A stretch of 64,000 nt of DNA from Gordionus sp. m RMFG-2023 (taxonomy: Eukaryota > Nematomorpha > Gordioida > Chordodea > Parachordodidae). The DNA is taken from NCBI RefSeq assembly GCF_954871325.1, contig NC_088779.1, positions 21,206,846 through 21,270,845 on the forward strand. The letters run 5' to 3'. This document shows positions 1 through 13,164 of the stretch, piece by piece. The notes beneath the pieces were generated by a model that was given only the letters and a program-made list of their open reading frames with translations, was not told the DNA's origin and did not search any database. Made by a program: the position numbers and the translations under genes. The first letter of the stretch is position 1, and each line of letters begins with the position of its first letter.

Positions 1-1996
1 AGCCCGTTTTGTGGAAAAAATAATTGAGGATTTTGAGTTAACGTTTATCGATTTAAAAAAATGTTCAATCAAATTCATTGAAGAAGTTAAGTTCCTCATA
101 TTATTTATTAAACTAAGAAATTTTATTTAATAAGAAACAAGTAACGCGTTTTAGAGTTATAAAAATTTAAAAACACGACGTTTTTTTACTCACCACGTAT
201 TTGAATAAAAATTATATATTCGTTTTTAAAAAATTTTCACCATTGTTCATTTTAAAAATTACAAAAGACTCGTACTAACCCCGTTATCATACCATCCCCA
301 GTTTCGTTGGGTATTATACTTTTGATAAAGAGTAGTAATTTCATATGTCACAACATTTTATTAATAAAGAAATCTTACAAAATTTCTTAAATATATACAT
401 TTACTATTTATTATTCACTTTAAAATAAAAAAATTTTTTTAAGAACAAGCCAATATTTCAATTCAACTCTATAAAAGATTTTATTCTTCTTGAACAATAA
501 TAAAAGAATCAAGGATGAAATTTTTCACCTAATTTTTCATATAATAAGATTATGATGCGAAAACATAATATATAAATACAATATGATAGTAGATATTAAT
601 ATTGATTTCATTATAGATATAGATACAAAGCCCTGGAGTAAATCATTTTAGATTTTATGCTTAATTAGACCTTTTAAATTTTTTGTTGTTCTTAAATAAA
701 CAAAAATGATTAATTTTTTATATATTTTAGTGATTAATTCTGGATTTATGGTAAAGAAAAAGTAATTTTTCCCCTTCTTGTTAATTTGAAAGATATTGAA
801 ATCGTTGCAAATTGATATTATGACTTTATTTATGATGACTCAAACTTAGTAGCTTCCAACACTTTAAAAGAGTAAAATAAGCCAATAATGGTCATAATAA
901 TCTTAAATTTATTTTATTTGTCTTTTTTTAAAAAAGTTAATTTTTTTAATTTGCTCTGACCGCATGAGTGTGTGGCTTTCACTATTTCATAGCATTACAA
1001 TAATAGTGGCTATCTTAAATTTTCATTAAATGTTTAATAATGAAGACATTTCTTCTATAAGTTCTAAATAAAATTCTTCTATATATCTATAAGTTAATCT
1101 TCAGGGGTAAATAAGAGAGGCTACAATAAAAAAATATAATAATAAAACTATTTGAGACCATAATATAAAAATGTTAAATGTAGTGATATAAAAGTGAAAT
1201 TAAAGTTTTATTTAATGGCGTCCTTTGGTCAAAAATTTTTTTTTGTAGATTTATGTTGATGTACATCTATATACATGAATTATCTTGTATTATTTATTAA
1301 TATAATAATAATTCAATTACACATATTAATAATGATCTTTTAATAAATATAAGTGTAACCTTGTATTAAATAATAATAACTTTTTATTCATAATATGAAT
1401 ATCAAATAATATTTCTTTTAAAAAGAAATATGAATTTAAATATTATAATAAATATTAAATATTAAAAAAATAAATTATTTTTAAAAAAAATTATTTAAAA
1501 AATCATTTAATATAAATAAGAAAGGTATAAATATCACATTTTCCGAAAAACAGTGATTAAAACATAAAATATGATTGAAACCATGAAAAATTAAACATTG
1601 AATTATATATTATACAAATTAAAATAAACTTCAAAGCTAGGTATAAATGAAAATTTTTTAATAATTTTTTTGAAGAGTTCCGCTTTATTCACCATCATTT
1701 TAAGTCAATTCATTTATGTTATGACTTGTTGTTTTAATATTTTTTTTATTATTTAATAAATTTAAATCTAGCAATAAGGAATTGGAGAAAAAATAGATAA
1801 TTTTTTTAAACAAATATAAGAATATTAATTACTTTATTTTTAAAAAAAATCTACCAAAGATATTCATTAAGAATCATAATTTTACTTTATGATAAAATCC
1901 GAATTTTTAATATTAATTCTAGTCTTTATGATAGCACATTATCCTTATTATAACTGATAACATTTTCAAATATTTCGGATTCCGAAGAACCACATC
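1..1996. other. AT-rich non-coding DNA upstream of the first gene
   Basis: No open frame of note and no recognisable RNA or transposon end is visible. The stretch is dominated by A/T runs. It must contain the promoter and 5' UTR of the gene that starts at 1997, but I cannot pick out a TATA box or initiator with confidence in such AT-rich sequence. Confidence 0.6.
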
Positions 1997-4900
1997 ATGA
2001 AAACTTACGAGCATTTTCGAAGTGTATTCGCGTTTATATCTATTCTCTATTCCCTAGTCACATTATCGCAAACTCGGCTATGTCCGAATGTCAATATCGA
2101 AGATAATCAATTAAATAATCCGATCGTATGGAGAAATCAACCACAGATTCACGTGGTAAATTGGATAAACGATAATTTATGCAACAATGTTCAAGAGTGT
2201 TACGGAAACGATAATAGTATTATTTTTTTTTAAATGCATAAATTATATAATACTCAAAATAAAAATATATTATAATATATATATATATTATTTAGATAAT
2301 TTAGAAAAATCTGAACATTTTCCTCAACTTTGCCCATTATATGTTCAATTCGGAGACCCAATTTATTTTGTTTCTGGACCAGGCGAAAAAGATTTTCTTA
2401 ATCCAATAGCAGTCAGCCAAAGAGATTTTTATAATTGCAGCCTCATAACTTATCCTTACTATTGGAAAGTGACGACGTTCCCAAAAAGACATTCTTTAAA
2501 GGTTCCTTTAAAATTTCTATTTCCCAGCGATCATCATTTTATGCAAATCCCATTCCTAGGATCGCCCGGATGTGAAACTGGGTTTAGATTAAAGGTTACT
2601 GTTAGAACCCAAGATTGCACTGTTTCATCATACCCTAATAAACCTTGTTTTGATAATGGATATTGCGTCTTCATCAATGATAAAGGAGGTGACAAACTTA
2701 ATAATGGTAATGAAACGGGCCAAAATTGTTCTTTAAAAAATCCTAATGATCTCGTTAATCAAGAAGGCCTGCAAATTTTTACCTGTAAATGTCGCGTGCC
2801 TTATAAAGGTAGATATTGTGAAGATTATGACGCTTGTTGGAATCATGCTTGCCAAAATGGAGGTTTATGTAACGATTTGAGGAAAGGCATTAACAACAGG
2901 GAATACACATGCACTTGTCAAATAAACTATATAGGTTTCTAAATATCAAACCATATTTTTTACTTTCATAACTTTTTTTAAAAATTTGAAACACAGGTAA
3001 ACATTGCGAATACGTAAAATCTTGCTTTGAAGGGCTCTGTCAAAATGGAGGCCAATGCTTTTACGATACAACTCGCCCAGCCCATTTCCAATGCATCTGT
3101 CTTCCAGGATTCAGTGGAAATCGTTGTGAGATTACTACCGGACCAGAACGACAATATTTAGATAACATTACAGGAAATTTAATTCGTGAACAAGAAGCAA
3201 GAGACAAAGCACTTCAAGAGGGAGGACAAGATATGATACAAACATTGGACAATATGGGAGTTAACTCCTCTCGTTTATCTTATCCGCGGATCTTAATAGC
3301 TCCTTTTATATACAGAAATATGACAGCACCATCTACTTGTAACCCTGCTCAAACAGGGGCTGATTGTTTCGAGTGTGGATGTCCCCATAGCGGTGTTTGC
3401 ATTCGAGAAAGCCCCCAAGGCCCTAATACTTGTTTTTGCCCTCCGGGTGTTTCAGGACCATCTTGTAAAACCCTGGCAGGTGTCTGTACATATGCTCAAC
3501 CTTGTTCAAATGGTGGAACGTGTTTAGAGAGGATGGCAGGTGGGAAGGCAAATGATAAAGAATCAGATCAAGAGGATGAAGATGCATTGGTATTTCCCGC
3601 TCCCGGAGAAAACGCTCCACCTCAGCCCACTATATCATGGTCACTTTTGACTGCGACACCAATGCCTCAGTCCCTTGTAACGACTGGAAACTCAAATCTC
3701 GGTGATTCATCTTCTACTACTAAACAAGCTTATATATGTCTCTGCTCTAAAGGTTATTATGGTTATAATTGCGACACAAAATCTAAGGACGGGCGAGTCT
3801 GTACCACTTCAGATTGTTGCAAAGATGGGGAGGGTGAAATTGTAGGCCCTGGCATGGACAAAAGTAATGATTTGATTAAAGTTTATTTCAGATATACATT
3901 TTAAATATATATATAATTTAAGACGATAATGATTTTAAAAATAATTAATTTTTATTATAAATCATATTAAAAATATTTTTTGGGTACGCGACCATTTAAC
4001 AAATTTTCTTTGAATTATTAATTAAGCCCGATTATGCGTGGCTAAGAATAAAGTAATATATGATGACAATATGGAAATTGATAGGGATGATATTACAAAT
4101 AATCGAAAAGATTCTACAACACCGAAATATAAGGATGAATATAGAGACGAAATTGTTGAAAAAGAAAAACAACAACAACAAAATGAAATAAGACGTATGG
4201 AATCGTCTTGCCAAAATGGTGGCACGCCATTGATTGATCACGAAGAAATTATGATACAATTTTCAGATACAAATAAAAAGATTTGTCAGTGCCCACCCAA
4301 ATTTATAGGCCAATTTTGTGAAACATATCTAAGTCCCGAACTCGAAGCAATGCTCGCTAACTCCAAACAAATTAACCCAATTTTGTCACTTCCTCCAGTA
4401 ATTGTGACTCAATCCACTAGAAATTTTGTTTACTCGCGATCTCCTTACCCTATACACGCAAAAACTGAACTAACATATGATTCTGAAAATGATAGCAATG
4501 TACAATTTGTTACTCCCTATCCTATTAATCAAAATACGAATAATGCCTATTCAGACGTAGTCATTGATACACATCCTACATCTCTACCTTATAGACCACC
4601 TTACATAGCAGTAGTACAACCAGCAATCTTTACGAGTATTTAATAAGTTAAAACAACTGCATGTCTTTTATCGGTGTGATGATTTTACCAATATCAAAAT
4701 ATAGCTCTAAAGAGATATATTTTTCATTATACGCATGTTAGATATACCGATTGAGGTCTATTATATTCTCTTTGCACGATTTAATTATATATAAAAGTTA
4801 ATAATAATGAATTTTTTAAAATATATAAATATTTATTATCATTTTAAGGTTCTAACATAGATTCCTCCAAAAAGTCTCATTATGGACACACAGTTAAACC

Positions 4901-7900
4901 AAACTACTCTTATACAGAAGCTTTCAGAACTAGTTATACTAAGGATTATACACCAACGAGCATTTCTCCTGACACTCAAAAAATTATCGATGACTTAAAA
5001 CTCTCTTGCCATAATGGTGCCACTCCATACATACATTCTTCAAATGATTTAAGAACATTTATGTGCTATTGTCCACAGAATTTTGTTGGAAAATTTTGTG
5101 AGACGTCTTTAATTCCTGACACGGACCCTAATACTGTTCCATATATTAATTTTGCAACTACATCGAATTTGTTACAGCCAAATGAAATTGAAAGTCTAAA
5201 ACTTTCTTGCCAAAACGGTGCCACGCCTTATATTCATCCCTCTGGAGATTTGAGAACATTTGTTTGTTATTGTCCTTCAAAATTTATCGGAAAATACTGT
5301 GAAACATCTTTAACTGCCGAAACAGAAGTGATTTTCAATGCTGATTCAGCATCAACATATCAACCTATATTTCCTGTAGTGGGATATACTCAACAGCCAG
5401 ATGATTACTGGTTACGTGAATCTTATTCACCAGCACCCCAGACTTCATCTTCATTTCCTCCATATGGAGTTATAAGAGGCAATATTTTTATCTATCAATA
5501 ATTTATGAGTGTAAATTACTTGAGACTGCTGTTTAACTTTTTCACGCATACACTAATCAAATATGCTATTTTTTTAACTTCCTCTAACTTGCATGCTCTA
5601 ATATTTATTGCCTGCCATTTGTGAAAATTCTAAGCTTTTGACCTGCAAATAGCTTGAATTGTTTGTTATGAGTCATCTTATAAACATTTTCAAATTCTAT
5701 TATATTTAAAAAATTAAGACGATATAATAACGCCCAAACCTCCTTATATCGCAAATAATTTACCTCCTCAACAATATAATCCTTATCAAGTACCTTTCAA
5801 TAAATCTTATCACATTGATTATACATCCGACCCTTATCAGTATAATCAAAATGTGCAATATAAAAGTCAGCTAGACCCAGGATATATATCAGAAGCTCTC
5901 ACACCTACCTTTATCTACCCTTCTTACCCACAGAATTACCAAACAGAGTACGCGACGCCAAATCCTATGTCACATTACCCCATCTTTATTGCCAAGCATT
6001 ATAATAAATTTCCCAAATTGCCTTACATGAACTGTGAAAACGGAGGCACTCCATATCACACCGGCCCTCTAGATAATTTTTATTGCATTTGTCCTTCCAA
6101 CTTTTTTGGTAAATTTTGCGAGAGTGTTACTCCTCCAATTTCTCACACTCCTATCATAACAATCTATGATCCTGTAAGAGAGGATTATTCTCCTCTACCT
6201 TATAATGAACCGGATCTTTATGGAGCTACAAGCTATCCATTTAGTAATATACTTTAATAAAATTTAGTCACGTTTTCATCATTGATATTGATCAGTAGTG
6301 GCGTAACAAATTTGAGCTTGCTTCTTACTAACTATAATCGATGTGTTTATAACGGACGGATGATTCTGTTGAAGTTAAATATACGATTTTCGTAAAATTT
6401 ATACCTCAAATTGGCCGGTTTTCTAAAATTATAGGGTGGGGGTAGTTGTTACGTCACTCGTACTAATAGAATATTAAATATATTAAAATAATTTGTTAAT
6501 AGAGCCATTTATAGGCCAAGTAGTGTGCCACAATGGAGGTACGATAGTTAATGAAAATACATGTAGATGCCCGAGGGGATTTTCAGGTAATCAATGTGAG
6601 ATATCTCAGCCTGTAGAAGCAGTACTTCCGGGTGGTATTATTCAAACTGGTCAACAATATACTACAACAAATGTTCCTGCACCGTCCACATCATTAATCG
6701 CAAAAGAGGGTTTTACTTTATTACATTTATTTTATTGTTTTTAAAAAGAATTAAAAACTTATTAGATTAATTTATTTACGCAATTTGAAAATTATAATTG
6801 AGTTTTATCATTTAGCAATAATAATCTAGTAAATTTATTCTGTTTTAATATCCAAAGATGACTCCATTAAATCCATTTATTATCTTTATTAAAAAATTAC
6901 TTTGATGGATATATTATTTTAGGAGTATGTGTCGATAATTATGAATGTCAAAATGGTGGCGAATGCTTGAAAAAAATGTTACCCGATGGAAATACGGATA
7001 ATAAATGTCTATGTCAATTATCATATGGCGGGAATATATGTGAAAATTGTAAATAATATTTTATATATTTTTTTTAATCAAGTTTACTTAAATTAATTAG
7101 ATGGATCTAAAAATATACTATATTTCAAGGAAGATGAGGAGATAATTTTATAACTTAAAAAGATTTTTTGAGTTTATTTATTTATAAATTTTAAAGCCAT
7201 TGATTTGACCAATCCTTTATTCACCGGCACTTCGTTTATAAACTACGATCAACCAATCGTTTGGGACAATGGGCGAATAACTTTTGAAACGCAAATAGTT
7301 CCATTAAAAGACGATGGCACCATTTTTAAAGTTGTAAACAGCGGACAAAATCCACCTAACACCAATGTTACCTTTCATTTGTATATGAAAGATGGAAAAC
7401 TAAATTACGATGTGATCCACGTGCCAACTGGCACCATTTTGGCCCATGTTAGATCACATAACACTGATTTAAATGGGAGAAAGAGCACCATAACCATAGA
7501 GTTTTATATTTTACAATAAATTTAATTGATTTATATTTTTGATTGATAAAAAAAGCAAATTTTTTAAAATTCATTTTTAAAAATTTTATTCAGGAATAAT
7601 TTAGTACCCGGCACTAATAGACTGGGATCCGTGGCCTTGTCCGTCGATAATGATAGGGCACAATCTCGGGACGTAATAAGCGTGGTTAACAATACTTTAC
7701 CTTCCTACAATGTTGAGATTAAGATGTTGCCTAAATCTGAAATTTTTATTGGTGCCCCTTCGAGAGAGAGCGTTTTAAAAACTAAAGACGAAATGAATAA
7801 TGGAAAAGAGACAAATTTTCAAGGCTCTATTCTTAGTTTCTCTATCAACGGTAGGCCTATTAAATTGATAAAAGATGCTACTAATGGGTTAGGTGTTATC

Positions 7901-10900
7901 AACAACACTCCCGGGACCTGCGAAAATATGTGTCGTAACGGAGCTCAATGCATGACGTATGCTTTTATTTTTTCAAATATATTTTGTAAAGTTCTAAAGT
8001 TTTGCTTTTCATACTCTGGTTGAACCTGTCTTATCTTAATATATTAAATATAACCTACTCATTCATCAATCGGATTTTGTATTATAGGGAGGGTTGGAGG
8101 TCGTTCTGCCAATGTCCCGAAGGTTTTCAAGGTGCATTTTGCGAAAGCAGATCATGTGACCATTGCCTAAACGGAGGAATGTGTATAGATTTAAGAGGAA
8201 ATGATAACTATGCCTGTTTATGTCCTTATGGATGGACTGGAATTAATTGTGATCAAAGTTAGATTGTAAATAAATTTGTGAATAATGTTGATAATTTCAC
8301 TCGCTCAGAATTTAATTAAGGGCAAAATTATTTTTTAGATTATTTATAAACCAAAATGTTTTATATTCAGAACTTGATATTGACGTCAAAAACACTTTTA
8401 AATTTAACGGCATGAAATTCGGTTATCCTTCATATGTGACATTTGCCCCACTTTCGCCGTCCATCCAAAATGATTTTGAGATAAAGTTTAAGTTTATAAT
8501 AGACGAAAGAGAGTCAGCGGTATGGAAAAATAGTTTGCTGATGTTTGCCGGTCAAAATACGGCTCAGAGTTCTCGCAACCCTTATATAGCAGTAGGTCTA
8601 CAGAACGGATACGTGGTCTTTAGATATGATTTAGCTAATGAGGGTGAAAATGGTAATAAGTTGTGTAATATTATTTATAAAAAATCATATCCTCATTGCT
8701 TAGAAATCAATTTTTAATTTCTCATTCTTAATTATCAATATAATTTTTAAAAAAAGTTAAAATTAATCCTTTTAAATTTAAAAAAAAACGTTTTAAATAT
8801 TATAATTAATTATTTCTTTTTAATTCTTTGCCAGAAATGAGGGAATTAGTTTCCCCTCAGCCTTTAGACCGTTCAATACCGTCACACGAGGTAAGATTTG
8901 GTAGAAATAGACAAGACAGTTGGTTAAATGTCGACTCTCAACAAGCAGTAATTGGTATATATATTATTTTTTAACGCACTTAAAAGTTATTTTAAAATTC
9001 GATGATAGTTTTAATAAATTAACCATTATTATCTAACAACACAAAATTTTAAATTATAAAAATATATGATGTTACAAACAAAAACTGATTGTCCTAACTT
9101 TCTAATAATATTTTTTCTAATATATTCTCTAAAAAACTACATTATTTGATTATTACAAGGCTTAAAAATTAATTTTCAAATGCCCCCTATTATCATTCTT
9201 AATTTTAAACATAGTTTATGAAAAATTTTGTAAGTGGCATATTTACAGATTGTTTCCGCGATAAAATCATCCAATCACTTTTTATTTATACAGAAATCTT
9301 AAAAAAAAATGAAATTTTATAATTATATAAAATTTTTATTTTTTCATTCGACATTCATTAATAAGACAAATCGCAATCAAACGCTCGTTTAGATATATGG
9401 AACGGGTTATTTGTAGGCGGATATAATACATTTTTGATGCGTTTACTTCCTCGAGGGGCTTCCGTTTTTAGGAATGGATTTAAAGGTTATATAAAACTTG
9501 GTGATAGCTCAACTCAAGGAATGTTCAACTGAAAGAATTTTTTTTAATTAAAGATATATTTAAAATTGAAAAAGTATCCGAACTAAGGAGTAGCATGATT
9601 AAAGGTTAGAGAGATATGGGTTATGGTTTATTAAAGGTTTGATAGATATAATGGGATAGGGTTAAGATATGTTAAAAATAGTTTTTAATGAAATATTTGC
9701 AGTTTTATTAATAATCTGTCAAATGTGATAGGTCAGGTATTGTTAATGGATGAATAGAAGTTTATATAATTCAGCAGTTGTTATAACAGCAATATTCTTG
9801 AGTTTGACCATAATCCTCAATTATGAATATATTTTGAAACTCTTTTTTATACAAAATATTTTTAGGATGTATATATGATATATATATTCGCAATGGCCCA
9901 ACCGAATTAAAAACTATATTGGATAGTGGAGCTCATTTGACCCAAAGTTTGAACGTTTTGCCTTGCTTTAAAGAATCCTTATGTTCAAGTGCTTCGTGTC
10001 AGAATAATGGAGTGTGCATGGAATTAGGAGCTAATTATCATTGCCGCTGCACCCCTCAATATGCTGGACCTACTTGTGACATGATTAATCCTCAATTTTC
10101 TACTACCACCATTTCCAATGCAATTCAAACCAGTAAAATTTAGAAATGATAAAACTATTTAGAATACGATTTATCATTTGATTTAGATATTGGTGGAATC
10201 ATTATCCCGGGAAGTCAATCTATCTCACCTGCAACTGACATGCAAACGATAAGTTCTACTTCCATAGATTCATTTAGTAGAAATCAATGTGAACTTATCA
10301 TAGACAATTCATTGAACGAGGCCTTTAGCGTTAATATTAAATTCGCAGGGAATCCCGATACCGATCAGATTATCATTATTTTGAATATCGTAATATATTT
10401 ATTTTTAAAATTTCTAAAACATTTATAAAATTAAAACAAAAATATACCACATTCAATTTTATTATGATATATCTTTATAAAATTAAATAAATATTTCACT
10501 CATTTTCCTTAATAGATATCTCATTTTACGCTCGAACTGGATTTGGGCTGGATTCATATTGAAACCCGATCTGAAATCTATTTATGAAATCATTTATATT
10601 ATTAATTTTATTCATGATAATAATCTAAGATTAATTGATTACAATAAAATAAAAAAAATTGATCTCATGAATAGCTTTTTAAAAACCGATCAACTGTTGA
10701 ATCGTGTCTGATCGGATCTCACTATGAATCCCGCTTATATATAATTGTTTATGAAAAATAAAACAGCCTTGGAAGTTAGGTCCTCAAAATAAAATATTCT
10801 TCTTAGTTTTTCATTTTATCCGAACTAGATGGCGGAAAACAAATCTCTCTACAAACTCACATTCGTTTTGGATTTCCGCCCATTGATTAACATAAAAAAA

Positions 10901-11449
10901 GGAGAAACGCTAGCCATTAAAGATGACGTATTTATATTACCACTAAATAACTCTATGACTATTCGAAACTTCACACTGTCCAAGTATATTTCGGGATACC
11001 CGCCATTTTTATATTAAATATTCATTAATTCCTATTAAATTTTAATTCATTAAAATTTGAGTGTTTGAAAATTTCATTCAACTTCTTTATTCATTATTCA
11101 TTAATGAATACTGTCTGATGAACATTTAACTTTTAATTCTTAGAATCAAATCCAAACTAACCATAAACGTTAACGATGTAATCCATGATCTCCAAGTCAA
11201 TATTACAAATCACGAAATCATACATAGTTTATCCTTAGGACTGGGTAATTTACAAATACAATGTATTCATTGGTAAATTATTTTAATATTTGCTATTCAG
11301 GAAATTTAAACCAAAACGCAACAAGCGAATCCATATTTAACGCGAATAAAAAGTTCTGTTACAAAACCGCCGAATTGATAATACAAAACTCTGTCATTAA
11401 CATTGAAGATTATTTTAATTGCAATATGATTCAAAAATGCACAAACTAG
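1997..11449 (+). CDS. Secreted EGF / laminin-G multidomain protein, 19 exons
   Basis: Exons inferred by eye: 1997-2216, 2296-2934, 2997-3863, 4027-4635, 4849-about 5415, 5719-6243, 6503-6709, 6923-7048, 7197-7500, 7594-7956, 8088-8257, 8371-8652, 8835-8954, 9393-9485, 9866-10132, 10163-10389, 10829-10983, 11144-11244, 11301-11449. Phases agree at every junction, mostly phase 1; only the end of exon 5 is doubtful (5415 gives the right phase, but open frame runs to 5501). Product about 1,996 residues: hydrophobic N-terminal signal (FAFISILYSLVTL), a unique cysteine region, EGF domains near residues 190-545 (the last one interrupted by a long acidic/Pro-rich insert), five short half-EGF units with Pro/Tyr/Thr-rich linkers (about 600-1180), EGF, laminin-G (about 1257-1460, ending in FxGSIxxFSINGRPI), two EGFs, laminin-G (about 1535-1715, ending FKGCIYDIYI), EGF, then an unrecognised tail with four cysteines. 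No C-terminal membrane segment is seen, so it should be an extracellular matrix or apical-lumen protein. Domain make-up recalls eyes-shut, crumbs or agrin, but orthology is not claimed. AATAAA lies at 11689. Confidence 0.85.
4206..6602 (+). repeat. Array of five four-cysteine half-EGF units in the EGF/laminin-G gene
   Basis: Five units share the pattern CxNGxTP, 11-20 residues, CxCPxxFxGxFCE, at about 4209-4320, 5008-5103, 5206-5304, 6031-6122 and 6526-6602 (the last is the most divergent). They keep four cysteines; the first EGF cysteines and the usual one after NGG are missing. Units 2 and 3 sit in one exon and are nearly alike, including the DLRTF segment between the cysteines, which points to recent duplication inside the exon. 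Linkers are rich in Pro, Tyr, Thr and Ser. The neighbouring exons that carry them share phase 1, which suits exon duplication. Confidence 0.75.
6293..6464. mobile_element. Small MITE in intron 6 of the EGF/laminin-G gene
   Basis: The intron between 6243 and 6503 holds a block with imperfect inverted ends: AGTAGTGGCGTAACAA on the left and, on the other strand from the right, AGTACGAGTGACGTAACAA. The interior has higher G+C than its surroundings. No clear target duplication was found, so class (perhaps hAT) is a guess. Confidence 0.4.
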
Positions 11450-12775
11450 ATGTAGAAAACGGCTAAATCTCTGCAAAGGCTTTAAAACCAATCTTAAACT
11501 ATTTGCTTTTTTTGTACATAAAAATTGTTATAAATATTATAAAATATAGATTTTAGCGCAATACAATTTATAATATATAGAGAATAATAAAATAGTAATA
11601 TAATTAATATCTAAATATTATTTTTTTATAATATTGGATATACTGTAAAATATACATAGCATTAAATTTACATTGTTTCATAAATTAAAATAAAAATATG
11701 ATATACTATTAGTCTAGTTTAATAACTTATAGGCTTGGAAGTCAATTTTTTATATTAAGCCCTGCTCAAAAAAAGTGTTACTCAAATAGAAAATATTTCA
11801 AGCAAGTATCTATATCTAGGCGTATTGTCCCGAACACATTTTTGCTCCTCCCCAATTCGTCAATATCTTAAATTAAATGCCCCCAAATATCATTGTCCAG
11901 TCAAGCCCTTTCCATGTTCACTCAAGGTAACTACTCATTTTGCAGAATGTTAAATCTCGATTCGTTTCTATATAATGGTTTCCTTCTATCAATTGAATAC
12001 ATCAACCCATAGGTATAGTTAGGATTTTGCTAGAGGGGGCACTATTAGATGGTGGTTTCCCTCGTAAATATTATTAGAGATCTTGTCTATTTATTGTAGT
12101 AGGCATTTGCCTATATGAAATAAATTTTTTCCACTTTTTTTAATAAAAATACTTTTTTTCTAAAAAATTTTGAATTATAGTCGTTATTTTAATAAGTTAT
12201 TAACTTTTATTAATCTTTCTTTTAAAATCTTCTTTATAGTGATATCGATATGTTGTAAATTTTTTGGGGAGATGGATTTTTTTTTATTAGATTAAAATTA
12301 TATTCACGAGGAGTTGGCAAAAACAACCTCTTTGGCAGGCTTATATTCGATACGAAAATCATAAGCAGTCATTTTTCATAAATTTTGTCAACCGATTAAT
12401 TAGCAGAACACAACAGCCACTCTGGAGGTTTGTGATCTCCCGTAAGAGAAATAACGGTCCAAAAATAAAACTGAATATGATATCCTGTCTGTAATCTATT
12501 TTGTTATTTTTCCTTTTTAGCCCATTGCCAAGGAATTTGCATTGGTTAGTTGTATTTCATTACTATGCACTACATAAAACGTTAATAATAGTTTACAAGT
12601 GCTATTATTTAGAAAGTACCAATCACTTTAATCATACTTTTAATTAATGAAGTGTAACTAATGTCACGTGTACTGAAAACAATTTTGGCACCAAATGTGA
12701 TTATCAAAGGACCATATTGTTCCCGATGGGGATATCATAGACCTAGATTATCTTTATGGCGAAAATGTTTCTGTA
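11450..12775. other. Intergenic DNA with possible exon traces
   Basis: Follows the stop codon of the EGF/laminin-G gene; an AATAAA signal at 11689 could serve it. Two short stretches look exon-like on the plus strand: 11956-12012, open after TTTTGCAG with a GTATAG at its end, and 12711-12772, which reads DHIVPDGDIIDLDYLYGENVS between AAAG and GTAAGG. The right-hand pogo-type insertion begins inside that last GTAAGG. No family was recognised, so these may be remains of a gene or chance. Confidence 0.3.
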
Positions 12776-13164
12776 AGGAAGACTGGGGTTAGGTGAACCT
12801 TTTTCAAAATTGTTTATCTCCTGGGTTTTTTTAGATAATATAAAAATCAATATATGATTGGATACCTAAAACTATACTCTATAAAGGTGCCTTATAAAAA
12901 AATTCTAGAATATAATCATTTTTTTGAAATTTTATTTTTTGTAAAAGTCGTAAATTTGCCCAACAAGCCCTAATATCGGGGTGAGGTAAACCACTTCAAG
13001 GGGTTTCCTAAACCAATGGTTTTTTTAGGCCATAATAAATTGAAATGTTTTTTTATTTATTAATAATGATACATATACTATAATTATATTCTTTTATTGT
13101 TAAAAATATCATACTACATATAAATTGAAGCTAATTATATATAAAAATTGAAACTTAATTTTGG

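Noticed and set aside
3423-3620. Minus-strand open frame inside exon 3 of the EGF/laminin-G gene
   Set aside because: It lies opposite a clear coding exon and has no splice or homology support.
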